From positions 1 to 52,698 of the forward strand of contig JBNJEU010000009.1 of the NCBI GenBank assembly GCA_051746205.1: 52,698 bases of DNA, in the 5' to 3' direction. The notes beneath the pieces were generated by a model that had not been told where the DNA came from, did not search any database, and saw only the letters and a list, made by a program, of their open reading frames with translations. This DNA comes from Thiohalospira sp051746205 (GTDB lineage Bacteria; Pseudomonadota; Gammaproteobacteria; Thiohalospirales; Thiohalospiraceae). The position numbers were made by a program, and so were the translations under genes. Below, one piece after another: positions 45,591 to 52,698 of this stretch. Within the stretch, counting starts at the first letter, position 1. Each line of letters opens with the position of its first letter.

Positions 45591-46844
45591 TCAGTCCGTG
45601 GCGTCATCGGCCCCCGGGCGTTCACGTCCGGGGGCCAGTTCGTTGATGGCGGCGACGCGCGCCCGCTTCAGCGCGGCGGCCATGGCCTCGCCCCGGTAAC
45701 CCTCCGCAGCCAGCGGTCGCGGGTCGACCGCGGCGGCGGCGGCGCGCGCGCGGCGCAGGAAATCGGCCTGCGGATAGGGCGCCTCCTCGTACCCGGGGCG
45801 GCCGCGCGAGTCGGCCTCGCAGGCGAGCAGGAAGCGCTCGAACCGTTCCGGACGTCGCAGGGCGTCGAGGCGGGCCAGCAGATCGTGACAGGTGGTCGGG
45901 CGCAGCTCCAGCGCCCGATGGGCATTGGTATGCTCGCCCGCGGTAAGCCGGCCGAGGTCCCGGTACGCCTTCGGCGCGCGCAGACGGGCACAGAGCGCCT
46001 CGACCCGCTCCGTGCCGCGCGCCTCGTGGCCGATGTGGCGCGGCCATTCCGCCGGCGGCGTGGTCCCCTTGCCGAGGTCGTGGACCAGCGCGGCGAAGCG
46101 CGTCTCCGGTTCCGGACTCAGCCGCGCCGCCTGTGCGAGGACCAGCAGGGTGTGCACCCCGGTGTCCACCTCCGGGTGGTGCTTCTCCGGCTGTGGCACG
46201 CCGAACAGCGCGTCGATCTCCGGGAAGACCACCGCCAGCGCGCCGCAGTCGCGCAGTACCTCGATGAAGGCGCCGGGGTCCGGCTCGGCCAGCGCCTTCT
46301 CCAGCTCCGCCCAGACCCGTTCCGCCACCAGGGCGTCCACCTCGCCGTCTGCGACCATGGTCCGCATCAACTCGCGGGTCTCGTCGGCCACCTCGAAGCC
46401 CAGCGGGGCGAAGCGGGCGGCGAAGCGGGCCAGACGCAGGATCCGAACCGGGTCCTCGGCGAAGGCCGGGGTCACGTGGCGCAGACGCCCGGCCGCCAGA
46501 TCGGCCTCGCCGCCGTAGGGGTCCACCAGCTCGCCGTCGGCGGTCTCGGCCATGGCATTGATGGTCAGGTCGCGGCGCGCCAGGTCCTCCTCCAGGGTGA
46601 CGTCCGGGGCGGCGTGGAAGGTGAAGCCGTGGTAGCCCGGCGCGGTCTTGCGCTCGGTGCGCGCCAGGGCGTATTCCTCACCGGTTGCCGGGTGGAGGAA
46701 GACCGGGAAGTCACGGCCCACCGGCCGGTAGCCGGCGTCCTCCATCATCTCGGGTGTGGCACCGACCACGACCCAGTCGACGTCGCCCGGCGGCCGTCCC
46801 AGTAGCCGGTCGCGCACCGCGCCGCCGACCCGGTAGCACTCCAC
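45591..46844 (-). CDS. cca: CCA-adding tRNA nucleotidyltransferase with HD domain
   Basis: This 417-residue enzyme adds or repairs the 3' CCA of tRNAs. The N-terminal class II nucleotidyltransferase head has GGAVRDRLLGRPPGDVDWVVVG (catalytic Asp20 and Asp22), the RRDLTINAMA motif and ERVWAELEKAL. A C-terminal HD domain (LVHDLGKG) is present, as in the multifunctional E. coli enzyme with phosphatase and phosphodiesterase activity. It starts 9 bp after the NDUFA9-like gene. The tRNA-Arg in this window already encodes CCA. Confidence 0.93.
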   Translation of the reverse strand: MECYRVGGAVRDRLLGRPPGDVDWVVVGATPEMMEDAGYRPVGRDFPVFLHPATGEEYALARTERKTAPGYHGFTFHAAPDVTLEEDLARRDLTINAMAETADGELVDPYGGEADLAAGRLRHVTPAFAEDPVRILRLARFAARFAPLGFEVADETRELMRTMVADGEVDALVAERVWAELEKALAEPDPGAFIEVLRDCGALAVVFPEIDALFGVPQPEKHHPEVDTGVHTLLVLAQAARLSPEPETRFAALVHDLGKGTTPPAEWPRHIGHEARGTERVEALCARLRAPKAYRDLGRLTAGEHTNAHRALELRPTTCHDLLARLDALRRPERFERFLLACEADSRGRPGYEEAPYPQADFLRRARAAAAAVDPRPLAAEGYRGEAMAAALKRARVAAINELAPGRERPGADDATD

Positions 46845-46853
46845 CGTCGGCTC

Positions 46854-47813
46854 CTAGCGCCGTGCCTGGCGCCGGTAGTCGGGATAGCGACCGCGCTGGG
46901 TGTGACCGGCCAGATAGGACGGGGCCACCGATTCCAGCGGTGTGGGTTGAAAGCCGAAGATCGCCGGGAAAGGCTCGGTACAGACGTTGTCGGTGAGCAG
47001 CGAGCGGTAGTTGTCCAGGGAGAACGGCTTGCCCGGGGCGAACTCCAGCATCAGCGCCTGCAAATAGGAGAGGCCCTTGCCAAGCGGCAGGATCCGGCGG
47101 CGATGCCCGGTCTGTTCGCCGACGTAGGAGACCAGTTCCTTCAGGGTGTACTCGTGGGGTCCACAGAGCTCGTAGCGCTGGCCGATGGTGTGTGGGTCGT
47201 GCATGGCATGGGCAAAGGCCACAGCTACATCCCGGACGTAGACCGGCGCGAACCGGGCCCAGGCGCCGGCCAGCGGGAACACCCCGGGGGTCATCCGCAG
47301 CAGGCCGGCAAACCGGTTGAGGAAGCTGTCCCCCGGACCGAAAATGACCGACGGTCGGAATGCGGTCACATCCAGATCGGTGGCGGCAAAGAGCAGACCC
47401 TCGGCTTCGCCCTTGGTGCGCTGGTAGTAGCTCCGGCCGTGGCCGGCGTCCGCACCCAGTGCGCTCATCTGCAGCACCCTGCGGATGCCGTTTTCGCGGC
47501 AGGCACTGACCAGCTTGCGCGCCAGTTCTACGTGGGCGCGGATGAAGCCCTTGCCACTGTGGCCACGCTCGTTGAGGATCCCCACCAGATTGACGACCAC
47601 GTCAACGCCGCCGAGGGCCTCGGTGAGCTCCAGTTCATCCTGGATGTTGACCTCCTCGACCCTGACCCCCGGAATGACGAACAGCTCCTTGTTGCGTTCG
47701 CGGTGGCGGGTGAAAACCCGCACGCGGACATCCTTGTGCGCCGCCAGGGTCTGGGCCAGGTGGCGACCGACAAAGCCGGAGCCGCCAAGGATGGCAACGG
47801 TTTTCGACTGCAT
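46854..47813 (-). CDS. NDUFA9-like NAD(P)-binding protein (atypical SDR)
   Basis: This is a 319-residue extended/atypical SDR with the N-terminal VAILGGSGFVGRHLAQTL, NLVGILNERG, YYQRTKGEAE (the Y-x3-K pattern is YYQRTK) and RPSVIFGPGDSFLNRF. This is the pattern of the complex I NDUFA9-like family seen in many proteobacteria, often beside cca or in quinone-related settings. The ATG at 47811-47813 was chosen because the dinucleotide fold begins 6 residues later. A role in quinone or NADH biology is inferred from homologues only. Confidence 0.82.
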   Translation of the reverse strand: MQSKTVAILGGSGFVGRHLAQTLAAHKDVRVRVFTRHRERNKELFVIPGVRVEEVNIQDELELTEALGGVDVVVNLVGILNERGHSGKGFIRAHVELARKLVSACRENGIRRVLQMSALGADAGHGRSYYQRTKGEAEGLLFAATDLDVTAFRPSVIFGPGDSFLNRFAGLLRMTPGVFPLAGAWARFAPVYVRDVAVAFAHAMHDPHTIGQRYELCGPHEYTLKELVSYVGEQTGHRRRILPLGKGLSYLQALMLEFAPGKPFSLDNYRSLLTDNVCTEPFPAIFGFQPTPLESVAPSYLAGHTQRGRYPDYRRQARR

Positions 47814-47961
47814 GGCTGGATTCCTGTGCTGTCTGTTCGGTTGAGGGTCGCCAATTCTTGCCCCGAAGTGGAAGGGGGTCAAGCCGTGAAGGGGTGACAG
47901 CGCCGCCCGCGAGTCCCAGAATCAGTATGGAACAGCCCACGCCTGCACAGGAGAGAGGAGT

Positions 47962-49326
47962 ATGGCACTGATTTCGATGAACCCGGCCACCGGGGAAACC
48001 CTGCAGAGCTTTGAGGCCTGGGGCGAGGATGAACTGGAGCGCGCCCTGAGCCAGGCCGCCGACGCCCGCGCTCCGTGGGCCGCGCTGCCGATGGAACGGC
48101 GCAGCGCCCTGATGCGCGAGGCCGCGGCCGTGTTGCGTCGGCGCGCCGGTCAGCTCGGTAGCCTGATCAGTCGCGAGGTCGGCAAGCTTCAGCGCGAGGC
48201 GAAGGGCGAGGTGGAAAAGTCGGCCTGGGTCTGTGAATACTACGCCGACAACGGGGCGCACTTTCTCGCCGACGAGGCCATCGAGAGCGATGCCGGCCGG
48301 AGCCTGGTCGCCTATCAGCCGCTGGGCACGGTGCTGGCGGTGATGCCGTGGAATTTCCCGTTCTGGCAGGTCTTCCGCTTTGCCGCGCCGGCCCTCGTCG
48401 CCGGCAACACCGGGGTGCTCAAGCACGCCTCCAACGTGCCACAGTCGGCGCTGGCCATCGAGGAGGTCTTTCGCGAAGCCGGCTTCCCCGAGGGTGTGTT
48501 CCGGACCCTGATGATCGGCGCCTCGCAGGTGGAATCGGTCATCGACGATCCGCGCATTGCGGCGGTGACCCTGACCGGCAGCGAGCCGGCCGGTCGCCAG
48601 GTGGCGGCGCGGGCCGGGCAGCAGATCAAGCCGTCGGTGCTGGAGCTGGGCGGCTCCGACCCGTTCATCGTCCTCGATGACGCCGACCTCGACCTGGCGG
48701 TGAATCAGGCGGTGACCTCGCGCTTCCTCAACACCGGCCAGTCGTGCATCGCCGCCAAGCGTTTCATCCTCACCCCCGGCATCGCCGACGCCTTCGTCGA
48801 GCGTTTCCGCGACGCGGTGGAGGCGCTGGTCATCGGTGACCCCATGGACGACGCCACCCAGATCGGCCCCATGGCCCGCACCGACCTGCGCGACGAGATC
48901 CACGAGCAGGTGCGCGACAGCATCGACGCCGGCGCCGAGGCGGTGACCGGTTGCGAGCCGGTGCCCGGCGACGGCGCCTTCTATCGGCCGTCGATCCTCG
49001 ACCACGTGAAGCCGGGCATGCGCGCCTGGGACGAGGAGTTCTTCGGGCCGGTGGCCATTGTCATCCGGGTGAACGACGCCGACGAGGCGGTGCGGGTGGC
49101 CAACGACTCGCGCTTCGGCCTCGGCGGCTCGGTCTGGACCGCCGACAGCGCCCGGGGCGAGGCCATCGCCCGGCGGCTGGAGTGCGGTTCGGCCTTCGTC
49201 AACGGCCTGGTGAAGTCGGACCCGCGCCTGCCCTTCGGCGGCGTCAAGGCCTCCGGTTACGGTCGCGAGCTGTCGGAGCACGGCATCCGCGCCTTCGTCA
49301 ACGCCAAGACCATCTGGGTGCGCTGA
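47962..49326 (+). CDS. aldehyde dehydrogenase, succinate-semialdehyde (Sad/YneI)-like
   Basis: This is a 454-residue NAD(P)-dependent aldehyde dehydrogenase. It has MPWNFPFWQVFRF (cofactor/substrate channel), VTLTGSEPAGRQVA, catalytic Glu in LELGGSDPF and catalytic Cys262 in NTGQSCIAAKR, and SGYGRELSEHGI at the end. Length and the FPFWQVFRF start match the short Sad/YneI succinate-semialdehyde group. It is separated by 1 bp from the glutathione enzyme gene, so the two are co-translated. Confidence 0.87.
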   Translation: MALISMNPATGETLQSFEAWGEDELERALSQAADARAPWAALPMERRSALMREAAAVLRRRAGQLGSLISREVGKLQREAKGEVEKSAWVCEYYADNGAHFLADEAIESDAGRSLVAYQPLGTVLAVMPWNFPFWQVFRFAAPALVAGNTGVLKHASNVPQSALAIEEVFREAGFPEGVFRTLMIGASQVESVIDDPRIAAVTLTGSEPAGRQVAARAGQQIKPSVLELGGSDPFIVLDDADLDLAVNQAVTSRFLNTGQSCIAAKRFILTPGIADAFVERFRDAVEALVIGDPMDDATQIGPMARTDLRDEIHEQVRDSIDAGAEAVTGCEPVPGDGAFYRPSILDHVKPGMRAWDEEFFGPVAIVIRVNDADEAVRVANDSRFGLGGSVWTADSARGEAIARRLECGSAFVNGLVKSDPRLPFGGVKASGYGRELSEHGIRAFVNAKTIWVR

Positions 49327-49327
49327 C

Positions 49328-50305
49328 ATGGGGCTCCTGGTCGAAGGGGAGCTGCACGAGGACTGGCTGGAGAAGGAGCAGGAGGGCGGCGAGTTCGTGC
49401 GCAAGGCGCAGCCGTTTCGCAACTGGATCACCCCGGATGGTGAACCGGGGCCCACCGGCGAGGGCGGTTTTCCCGCCGAGGCAGGGCGCTACCACCTCTA
49501 CGTCTCCCACGCCTGTCCGTGGGCCCACCGGACGTTGATCCATCGCAGCCTCAAGGGGCTGGAATCGATGATCAGCGTCGACGTGGTCAACCCGTACATG
49601 GGATCGAAGAGCTGGGATTTCGGCACCGAGTTCCCCGGTACCACCGGTGACAGCCTGTTCGGCGCCACCTGGCTGTACGAGAACTACGTCCGCGCCGATC
49701 CGAAGGTCACCGGGATCGTGACCGTGCCGTGCCTCTGGGACAGGAAGCGCGAGACCATCGTCAGCAACGAGTCCGCCGACATCATCCGGATGTTCAACAG
49801 CGCTTTCGACCATCTCGGCGCCAACCCGGTGGATTTCTACCCCGAGACTCTGCGCGGGGCCATCGACGCCATCAACGAGACGGTCTACGAGAACGTCAAC
49901 AACGGCGTCTACCGCTGCGGCTTCGCCACCGCCCAGTCGGCCTACGACGCCGCCTTCGAACGGCTGTTCTCCACCCTGGAAGACCTGGAGCTGCGGCTGG
50001 CCAATCAGTCATGGCTGGTGGGCGAGACCCTCACCGAGGCGGACTGGCGGCTCTTCACCACCCTGGTGCGCTTCGATTCGGTCTACTACAGCCACTTCAA
50101 GTGCAACGCCCGGCGGCTGATGGACTACGCCGAACTGTGGGACTACACCCGCGCCCTCTACCAGGTGCCGGGGGTGGCGGAGACGGTCCACATGGATCAC
50201 ATCAAGCACCACTACTACGGCAGCCATCCGACCCTGAACCCCACCGGCATCGTGCCGCGCGGGCCGTTCATCAATTTCTCCTCGCCGGCGCGTCGTTCGA
50301 TCTGA
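49328..50305 (+). CDS. glutathionyl-hydroquinone reductase (YqjG/ECM4-like GST)
   Basis: This 325-residue Xi-class glutathione transferase should remove glutathione from glutathionyl-hydroquinones. It has the catalytic Cys63 in SHACPWAHRTLI, then VVNPYMGSKSW, YVRADPKVTGIVTVPCLWDR, SNESADIIRMFN, and the C-terminal helical domain TLTEADWRLFTTLVRFD. It starts 1 bp after the aldehyde dehydrogenase stop. It protects quinones and redox cofactors; how it relates to the dehydrogenase is not clear. Confidence 0.9.
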   Translation: MGLLVEGELHEDWLEKEQEGGEFVRKAQPFRNWITPDGEPGPTGEGGFPAEAGRYHLYVSHACPWAHRTLIHRSLKGLESMISVDVVNPYMGSKSWDFGTEFPGTTGDSLFGATWLYENYVRADPKVTGIVTVPCLWDRKRETIVSNESADIIRMFNSAFDHLGANPVDFYPETLRGAIDAINETVYENVNNGVYRCGFATAQSAYDAAFERLFSTLEDLELRLANQSWLVGETLTEADWRLFTTLVRFDSVYYSHFKCNARRLMDYAELWDYTRALYQVPGVAETVHMDHIKHHYYGSHPTLNPTGIVPRGPFINFSSPARRSI

Positions 50306-50317
50306 GTGGAATCGTGC

Positions 50318-50562
50318 CTCCCGCGCCCTGACCGGCCGGGGGCGCCCGAGGGGCTGGTCCCCCCCTTCCCGGCACCTTTCACCTCGCACCGAGCCGCTAC
50401 CTCCGCAAAGGGGCGAAGAGCGCGCGCTGTCTGAGCGAAGCGAGTTTGCGCGCGCGACCCCTTTGCGGAGGTAGCGGTGAGGGCACCCGAAGGGTGCGGC
50501 GTGTGTGCCGGGAAGGGGGGACCAGCCCCTCGGGCGCCCCCGGCCGGTCAGGGCGTGGGAGA
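50318..50562. repeat. very long nested hairpin between convergent genes
   Basis: Outer arms 50324-50375 and 50505-50555 are complementary over 51 bases with one bulged C. Inner arms 50394-50413 and 50458-50477 are a perfect 20-bp pair. A GCACCC-GAA-GGGTGC hairpin (50483-50497) sits in the right spacer, and GCGCGC/GAGCGAAGCGAG repeats sit at the tip. Pairing extends weakly outside the outer arms. It fills the gap between two convergent genes and could be a bidirectional terminator, a MITE-like element or a cruciform site. No target-site duplication is evident and there is no coding sequence. Confidence 0.85.
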
Positions 50563-50594
50563 GCCCGGAGGGGTCTGTCGGGACACCGATGGAG

Positions 50595-52178
50595 TCAGAG
50601 GCCCAGCGCCTTGTGCTCGTGGTGCAGCCCCTTGTAGAGGCCGATGCACATGAGCAGCAGGACGACGGTGAACGGCAGTCCCGTGGTCACCGCGCCCGCC
50701 TGCAGGGCGTTGAGCGCCTCGTTGCCGCCCACGTAGAGCAGCACGCCGGCGATGAGGCCCTCCATGACCACCCAGAAGATCCGCTGGGCCTGGGGGGCGT
50801 CGATCTTGCCGCCGGCGGTGATGCTGTCGATGACCAGCGAGCCGGAGTCGGAGCTGGTGATGAAGAAGACCAGCACCAGCAGGACCGCGACCAGGGAGGT
50901 AATGAAGGAGAGCGGCATCTCGGCGAACATCTGGAACATCGCCAGGGATTCGTCGGAGCCGAGCCCCTCGGCCAGCTTGCCGATGCCCTGGCTCGCCTGC
51001 TCCAGGCCGTTACCGCCGAAGGCGGCCATCCAGACCAGGGTCACCAGGGTCGGCACGATGAGCACTGCGGTAACGAACTCGCGCACGGTGCGGCCGCGGG
51101 AGACGCGGGCGATGAACATGCCGACGAAGGGGGACCAGGAGATCCACCAGGCCCAGTAGAAGACCGTCCAGCCGTGGAACCAGGTCTGGTCCTCCCGCCC
51201 GAAGGGGTTGGAGAGGGGCGCGAAGCTGGTGACGTAATCCACCGCCGTGGTGAACAGGGTGGAGAAGAAGGTCGCCGTGGCCCCCACCAGGATCACGAAC
51301 AGCAGCAGGATCCCGGCCAGGATCATGTTCAGATTGGACAGGACCTTCACGCCGCCGTCGAGCCCGCGGACCACCGAGACCAGGGCGGCGGCGGTGACGC
51401 CGACGATGATGGCGATCTGGGTGTTCAGCCCGGTTTCGCTGCCAGAGATCACCCCGATGCCGGAAGCCGCCTGCTGCGCCCCGAGGCCCAGGGAGGTGGC
51501 CAGGCCGAAGATGGTGGCCAGCACCGCGAGGGTGTCGATGATGTCCCCCGGCCAGCCCCAGACCCGCTCGCCGAGCAGGGGGTAGAAGGCGGAGCGGATG
51601 GTCAGCGGCATCCCCTTGTTGTAGGCGAAGAAGGCCAGGGAGAGGGCGACCACACCGTAGATGGCCCACGGGTGCAGGCCCCAGTGGTACATGGTCGCGC
51701 CCATGGCCATGCGCCTGGCCTCCGGCGAATTGGCCTCCACGCCCAGTGGTGTGCCGAACCAGTCGGTGTAGTAGGCCACCGGCTCGGCCACACCCCAGAA
51801 CATCAGACCGATGCCCATGCCGGCGGCGAACAGCATGGCGAACCAGGAGAGGGTGGAGAACTCCGGTTTGGCATCCTGGCCACCCAGCCGGACCTTGCCC
51901 ACCGGCAGGAAGAGCAGGGCGACGACGAAGATCAGGAAGATGTTGGCGCCGATGAGGAAGAGCCAGTCGAAGGTCTCGATGCTCCAGGTCTTGGCTCCAT
52001 CCAGGAGCTCGTTGGCCTGGCCCGGTGCCGCCAGCGTCAGGACCACGAACAGCACGACCAGAAAGCCGCTGACGATGAACACGGGGTTGTGCAGGTCGAG
52101 GCCGAAGGGGTTGATGTTGCGGTCCCCCGGCTCGTGGTCGGTTTCGTAGGGGGTCTCGTTCTCGTTGTTGTCACTCAT
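50595..52178 (-). CDS. BCCT-family betaine/choline transporter
   Basis: This 527-residue sodium- or proton-coupled transporter imports quaternary ammonium osmolytes. It has GMGIGLMFWGVAEPVAYY, the family signature FYWAWWISWSPFVGMFIARVSRGRTVREF, and about twelve membrane helices. Trp and Gly in the WxWxISWSPF region form the substrate site. The cytosolic tails are short and the N-terminus is acidic. AGGAG precedes the ATG. It is a second betaine route beside proVWX, and substrate choice (betaine, choline or ectoine) cannot be told. Confidence 0.92.
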   Translation of the reverse strand: MSDNNENETPYETDHEPGDRNINPFGLDLHNPVFIVSGFLVVLFVVLTLAAPGQANELLDGAKTWSIETFDWLFLIGANIFLIFVVALLFLPVGKVRLGGQDAKPEFSTLSWFAMLFAAGMGIGLMFWGVAEPVAYYTDWFGTPLGVEANSPEARRMAMGATMYHWGLHPWAIYGVVALSLAFFAYNKGMPLTIRSAFYPLLGERVWGWPGDIIDTLAVLATIFGLATSLGLGAQQAASGIGVISGSETGLNTQIAIIVGVTAAALVSVVRGLDGGVKVLSNLNMILAGILLLFVILVGATATFFSTLFTTAVDYVTSFAPLSNPFGREDQTWFHGWTVFYWAWWISWSPFVGMFIARVSRGRTVREFVTAVLIVPTLVTLVWMAAFGGNGLEQASQGIGKLAEGLGSDESLAMFQMFAEMPLSFITSLVAVLLVLVFFITSSDSGSLVIDSITAGGKIDAPQAQRIFWVVMEGLIAGVLLYVGGNEALNALQAGAVTTGLPFTVVLLLMCIGLYKGLHHEHKALGL

Positions 52179-52241
52179 GCGGGGACTCCTTTTCGGTGAT
52201 GGGCAACCGCCCCGGCGTTTCGCCGGGGTCGAGGCGCTGGA

Positions 52242-52698
52242 CTAGAAGTAGTAGTCCATGGTCAGCATCAGGGTCGTGTCCGTCTCCTCGCTGGTGCCCG
52301 CAACCGGGGCTTCCTCCTCGGTGAGGTTCTGGGTCAGTGTCTCGAAGTAGAACCAGCCCGGGCCGTAGTTGTAGCGCGCGCCGAGTACCAGGTCGGTGGT
52401 GTCGTCCTGATCCAGGTCGCTGTCGGGCATGCGCATGCTCAGGTCGAAGTAGGGGCGCCACTGTTCACCCTCGGCCCAGGCCGCGGCGATGGAGAAGGCC
52501 TGGCCGGTGCCCCGGGTGTTGAACTTGCCATCATAAACCGGGTCGCCATTGTCATCTGTACCGGATTGCATGTCCCCCGCGTCGAAATGTTCCTGGTCGT
52601 AGGAGACGAACTGGAACCCGGTCTCGAACGGCCCGTTGCGGCACTGGGAGTAGAGGCCGACGGCCGTGTGGCCGACGGTCTCCTCGCCGTACTCGAGC
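52242..52698 (-). CDS. outer-membrane beta-barrel protein, C-terminal part (gene runs off the window)
   Basis: An open frame continues to the right edge with no stop, so only the last 152 codons are seen. Alternating strands such as TGFQFVSYDQEHF, QAFSIAAAWAEG, WRPYFDLSMRM, TTDLVLGARYNYG and GWFYFETLTQNL, and the final DYYF, are typical of an outer-membrane porin or barrel. An internal ATG at 52571 would cut through the barrel and is not the true start. It lies 63 bp upstream of the BCCT gene in the same direction, so a joint role in osmolyte entry is possible but unproven. Confidence 0.7.
   Translation of the reverse strand, partial: LEYGEETVGHTAVGLYSQCRNGPFETGFQFVSYDQEHFDAGDMQSGTDDNGDPVYDGKFNTRGTGQAFSIAAAWAEGEQWRPYFDLSMRMPDSDLDQDDTTDLVLGARYNYGPGWFYFETLTQNLTEEEAPVAGTSEETDTTLMLTMDYYF

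Noticed and set aside
50318..50562. Hairpin considered as an IS element or rRNA fragment
   Set aside because: No transposase frame, no terminal duplication and no rRNA-like sequence was seen.

Overview
The window is high-GC DNA, densely packed with genes, and looks like a chromosome segment of a halophilic or haloalkaliphilic sulfur-oxidising gammaproteobacterium, perhaps Ectothiorhodospiraceae-like. The lineage is an inference from gene content: flavocytochrome c sulfide dehydrogenase, cytochrome bd oxidase, a pyruvate:ferredoxin-type oxidoreductase, two betaine uptake systems, and gammaproteobacterial families such as TmcA, SrkA and DUF3301. I see no insertion sequence, phage, CRISPR array or replication origin.

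Layout. 0-2.6 kb: a membrane-anchored small protein, a lone DUF4160 protein and an RNase II/R-type exonuclease. 2.9-8.8 kb: a complete cydABDC operon of the CioAB (short Q-loop) type. 8.8-13.9 kb: a dual GGDEF/EAL enzyme, a CBS-pair protein, a MidA-like methyltransferase and a DUF427 protein. 13.9-21.5 kb: tmcA and an SDR on the plus strand, then a tight minus-strand operon that in transcription order reads MnmL-like oxidase, MnmM-like methylase, SUMF1-like protein, TrmO and an archaeal-type S-adenosylmethionine synthetase. This looks like a tRNA anticodon-loop modification unit that carries its own methyl-donor supply. 21.5-28.4 kb: a perfect FNR/Anr box, a leader with interleaved inverted repeats (a candidate RNA pseudoknot), fccAB, a 60-bp palindromic terminator, and two abutting BTAD-type regulators with degenerate cyclase domains.

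28.5-33.4 kb: a secreted coiled-coil protein, a CobW GTPase with 13 Asp-His repeats, nadA, a small outer-membrane protein, srkA and DUF3301. 33.4-36.7 kb: a copper module (SHOCT protein, CopB-type ATPase, Met-rich Spy-like protein) beside a decayed histidine-kinase remnant. 36.7-41.3 kb: porGAB with a GltD-like/ferredoxin fusion. 41.3-42.5 kb: a hypothetical protein, cytochrome c5 and tRNA-Arg(CCG). 42.5-45.6 kb: proVWX-type betaine importer. 45.6-50.3 kb: cca, an NDUFA9-like SDR, an aldehyde dehydrogenase and a glutathionyl-hydroquinone reductase. 50.3-50.6 kb: a very long nested hairpin. 50.6 kb to the end: a BCCT transporter and the 3' part of an outer-membrane protein gene that runs off the edge.

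The genes fit a salt-adapted lithotroph. FccAB feeds sulfide electrons to c-type cytochromes, cytochrome bd respires at low oxygen, POR handles low-potential carbon chemistry, and ProVWX and BCCT import betaine. The parts most worth following up are the tRNA-modification/SAM operon with its SUMF1-like member, the FNR-box-plus-leader region of fccAB, and the paired BTAD regulators.
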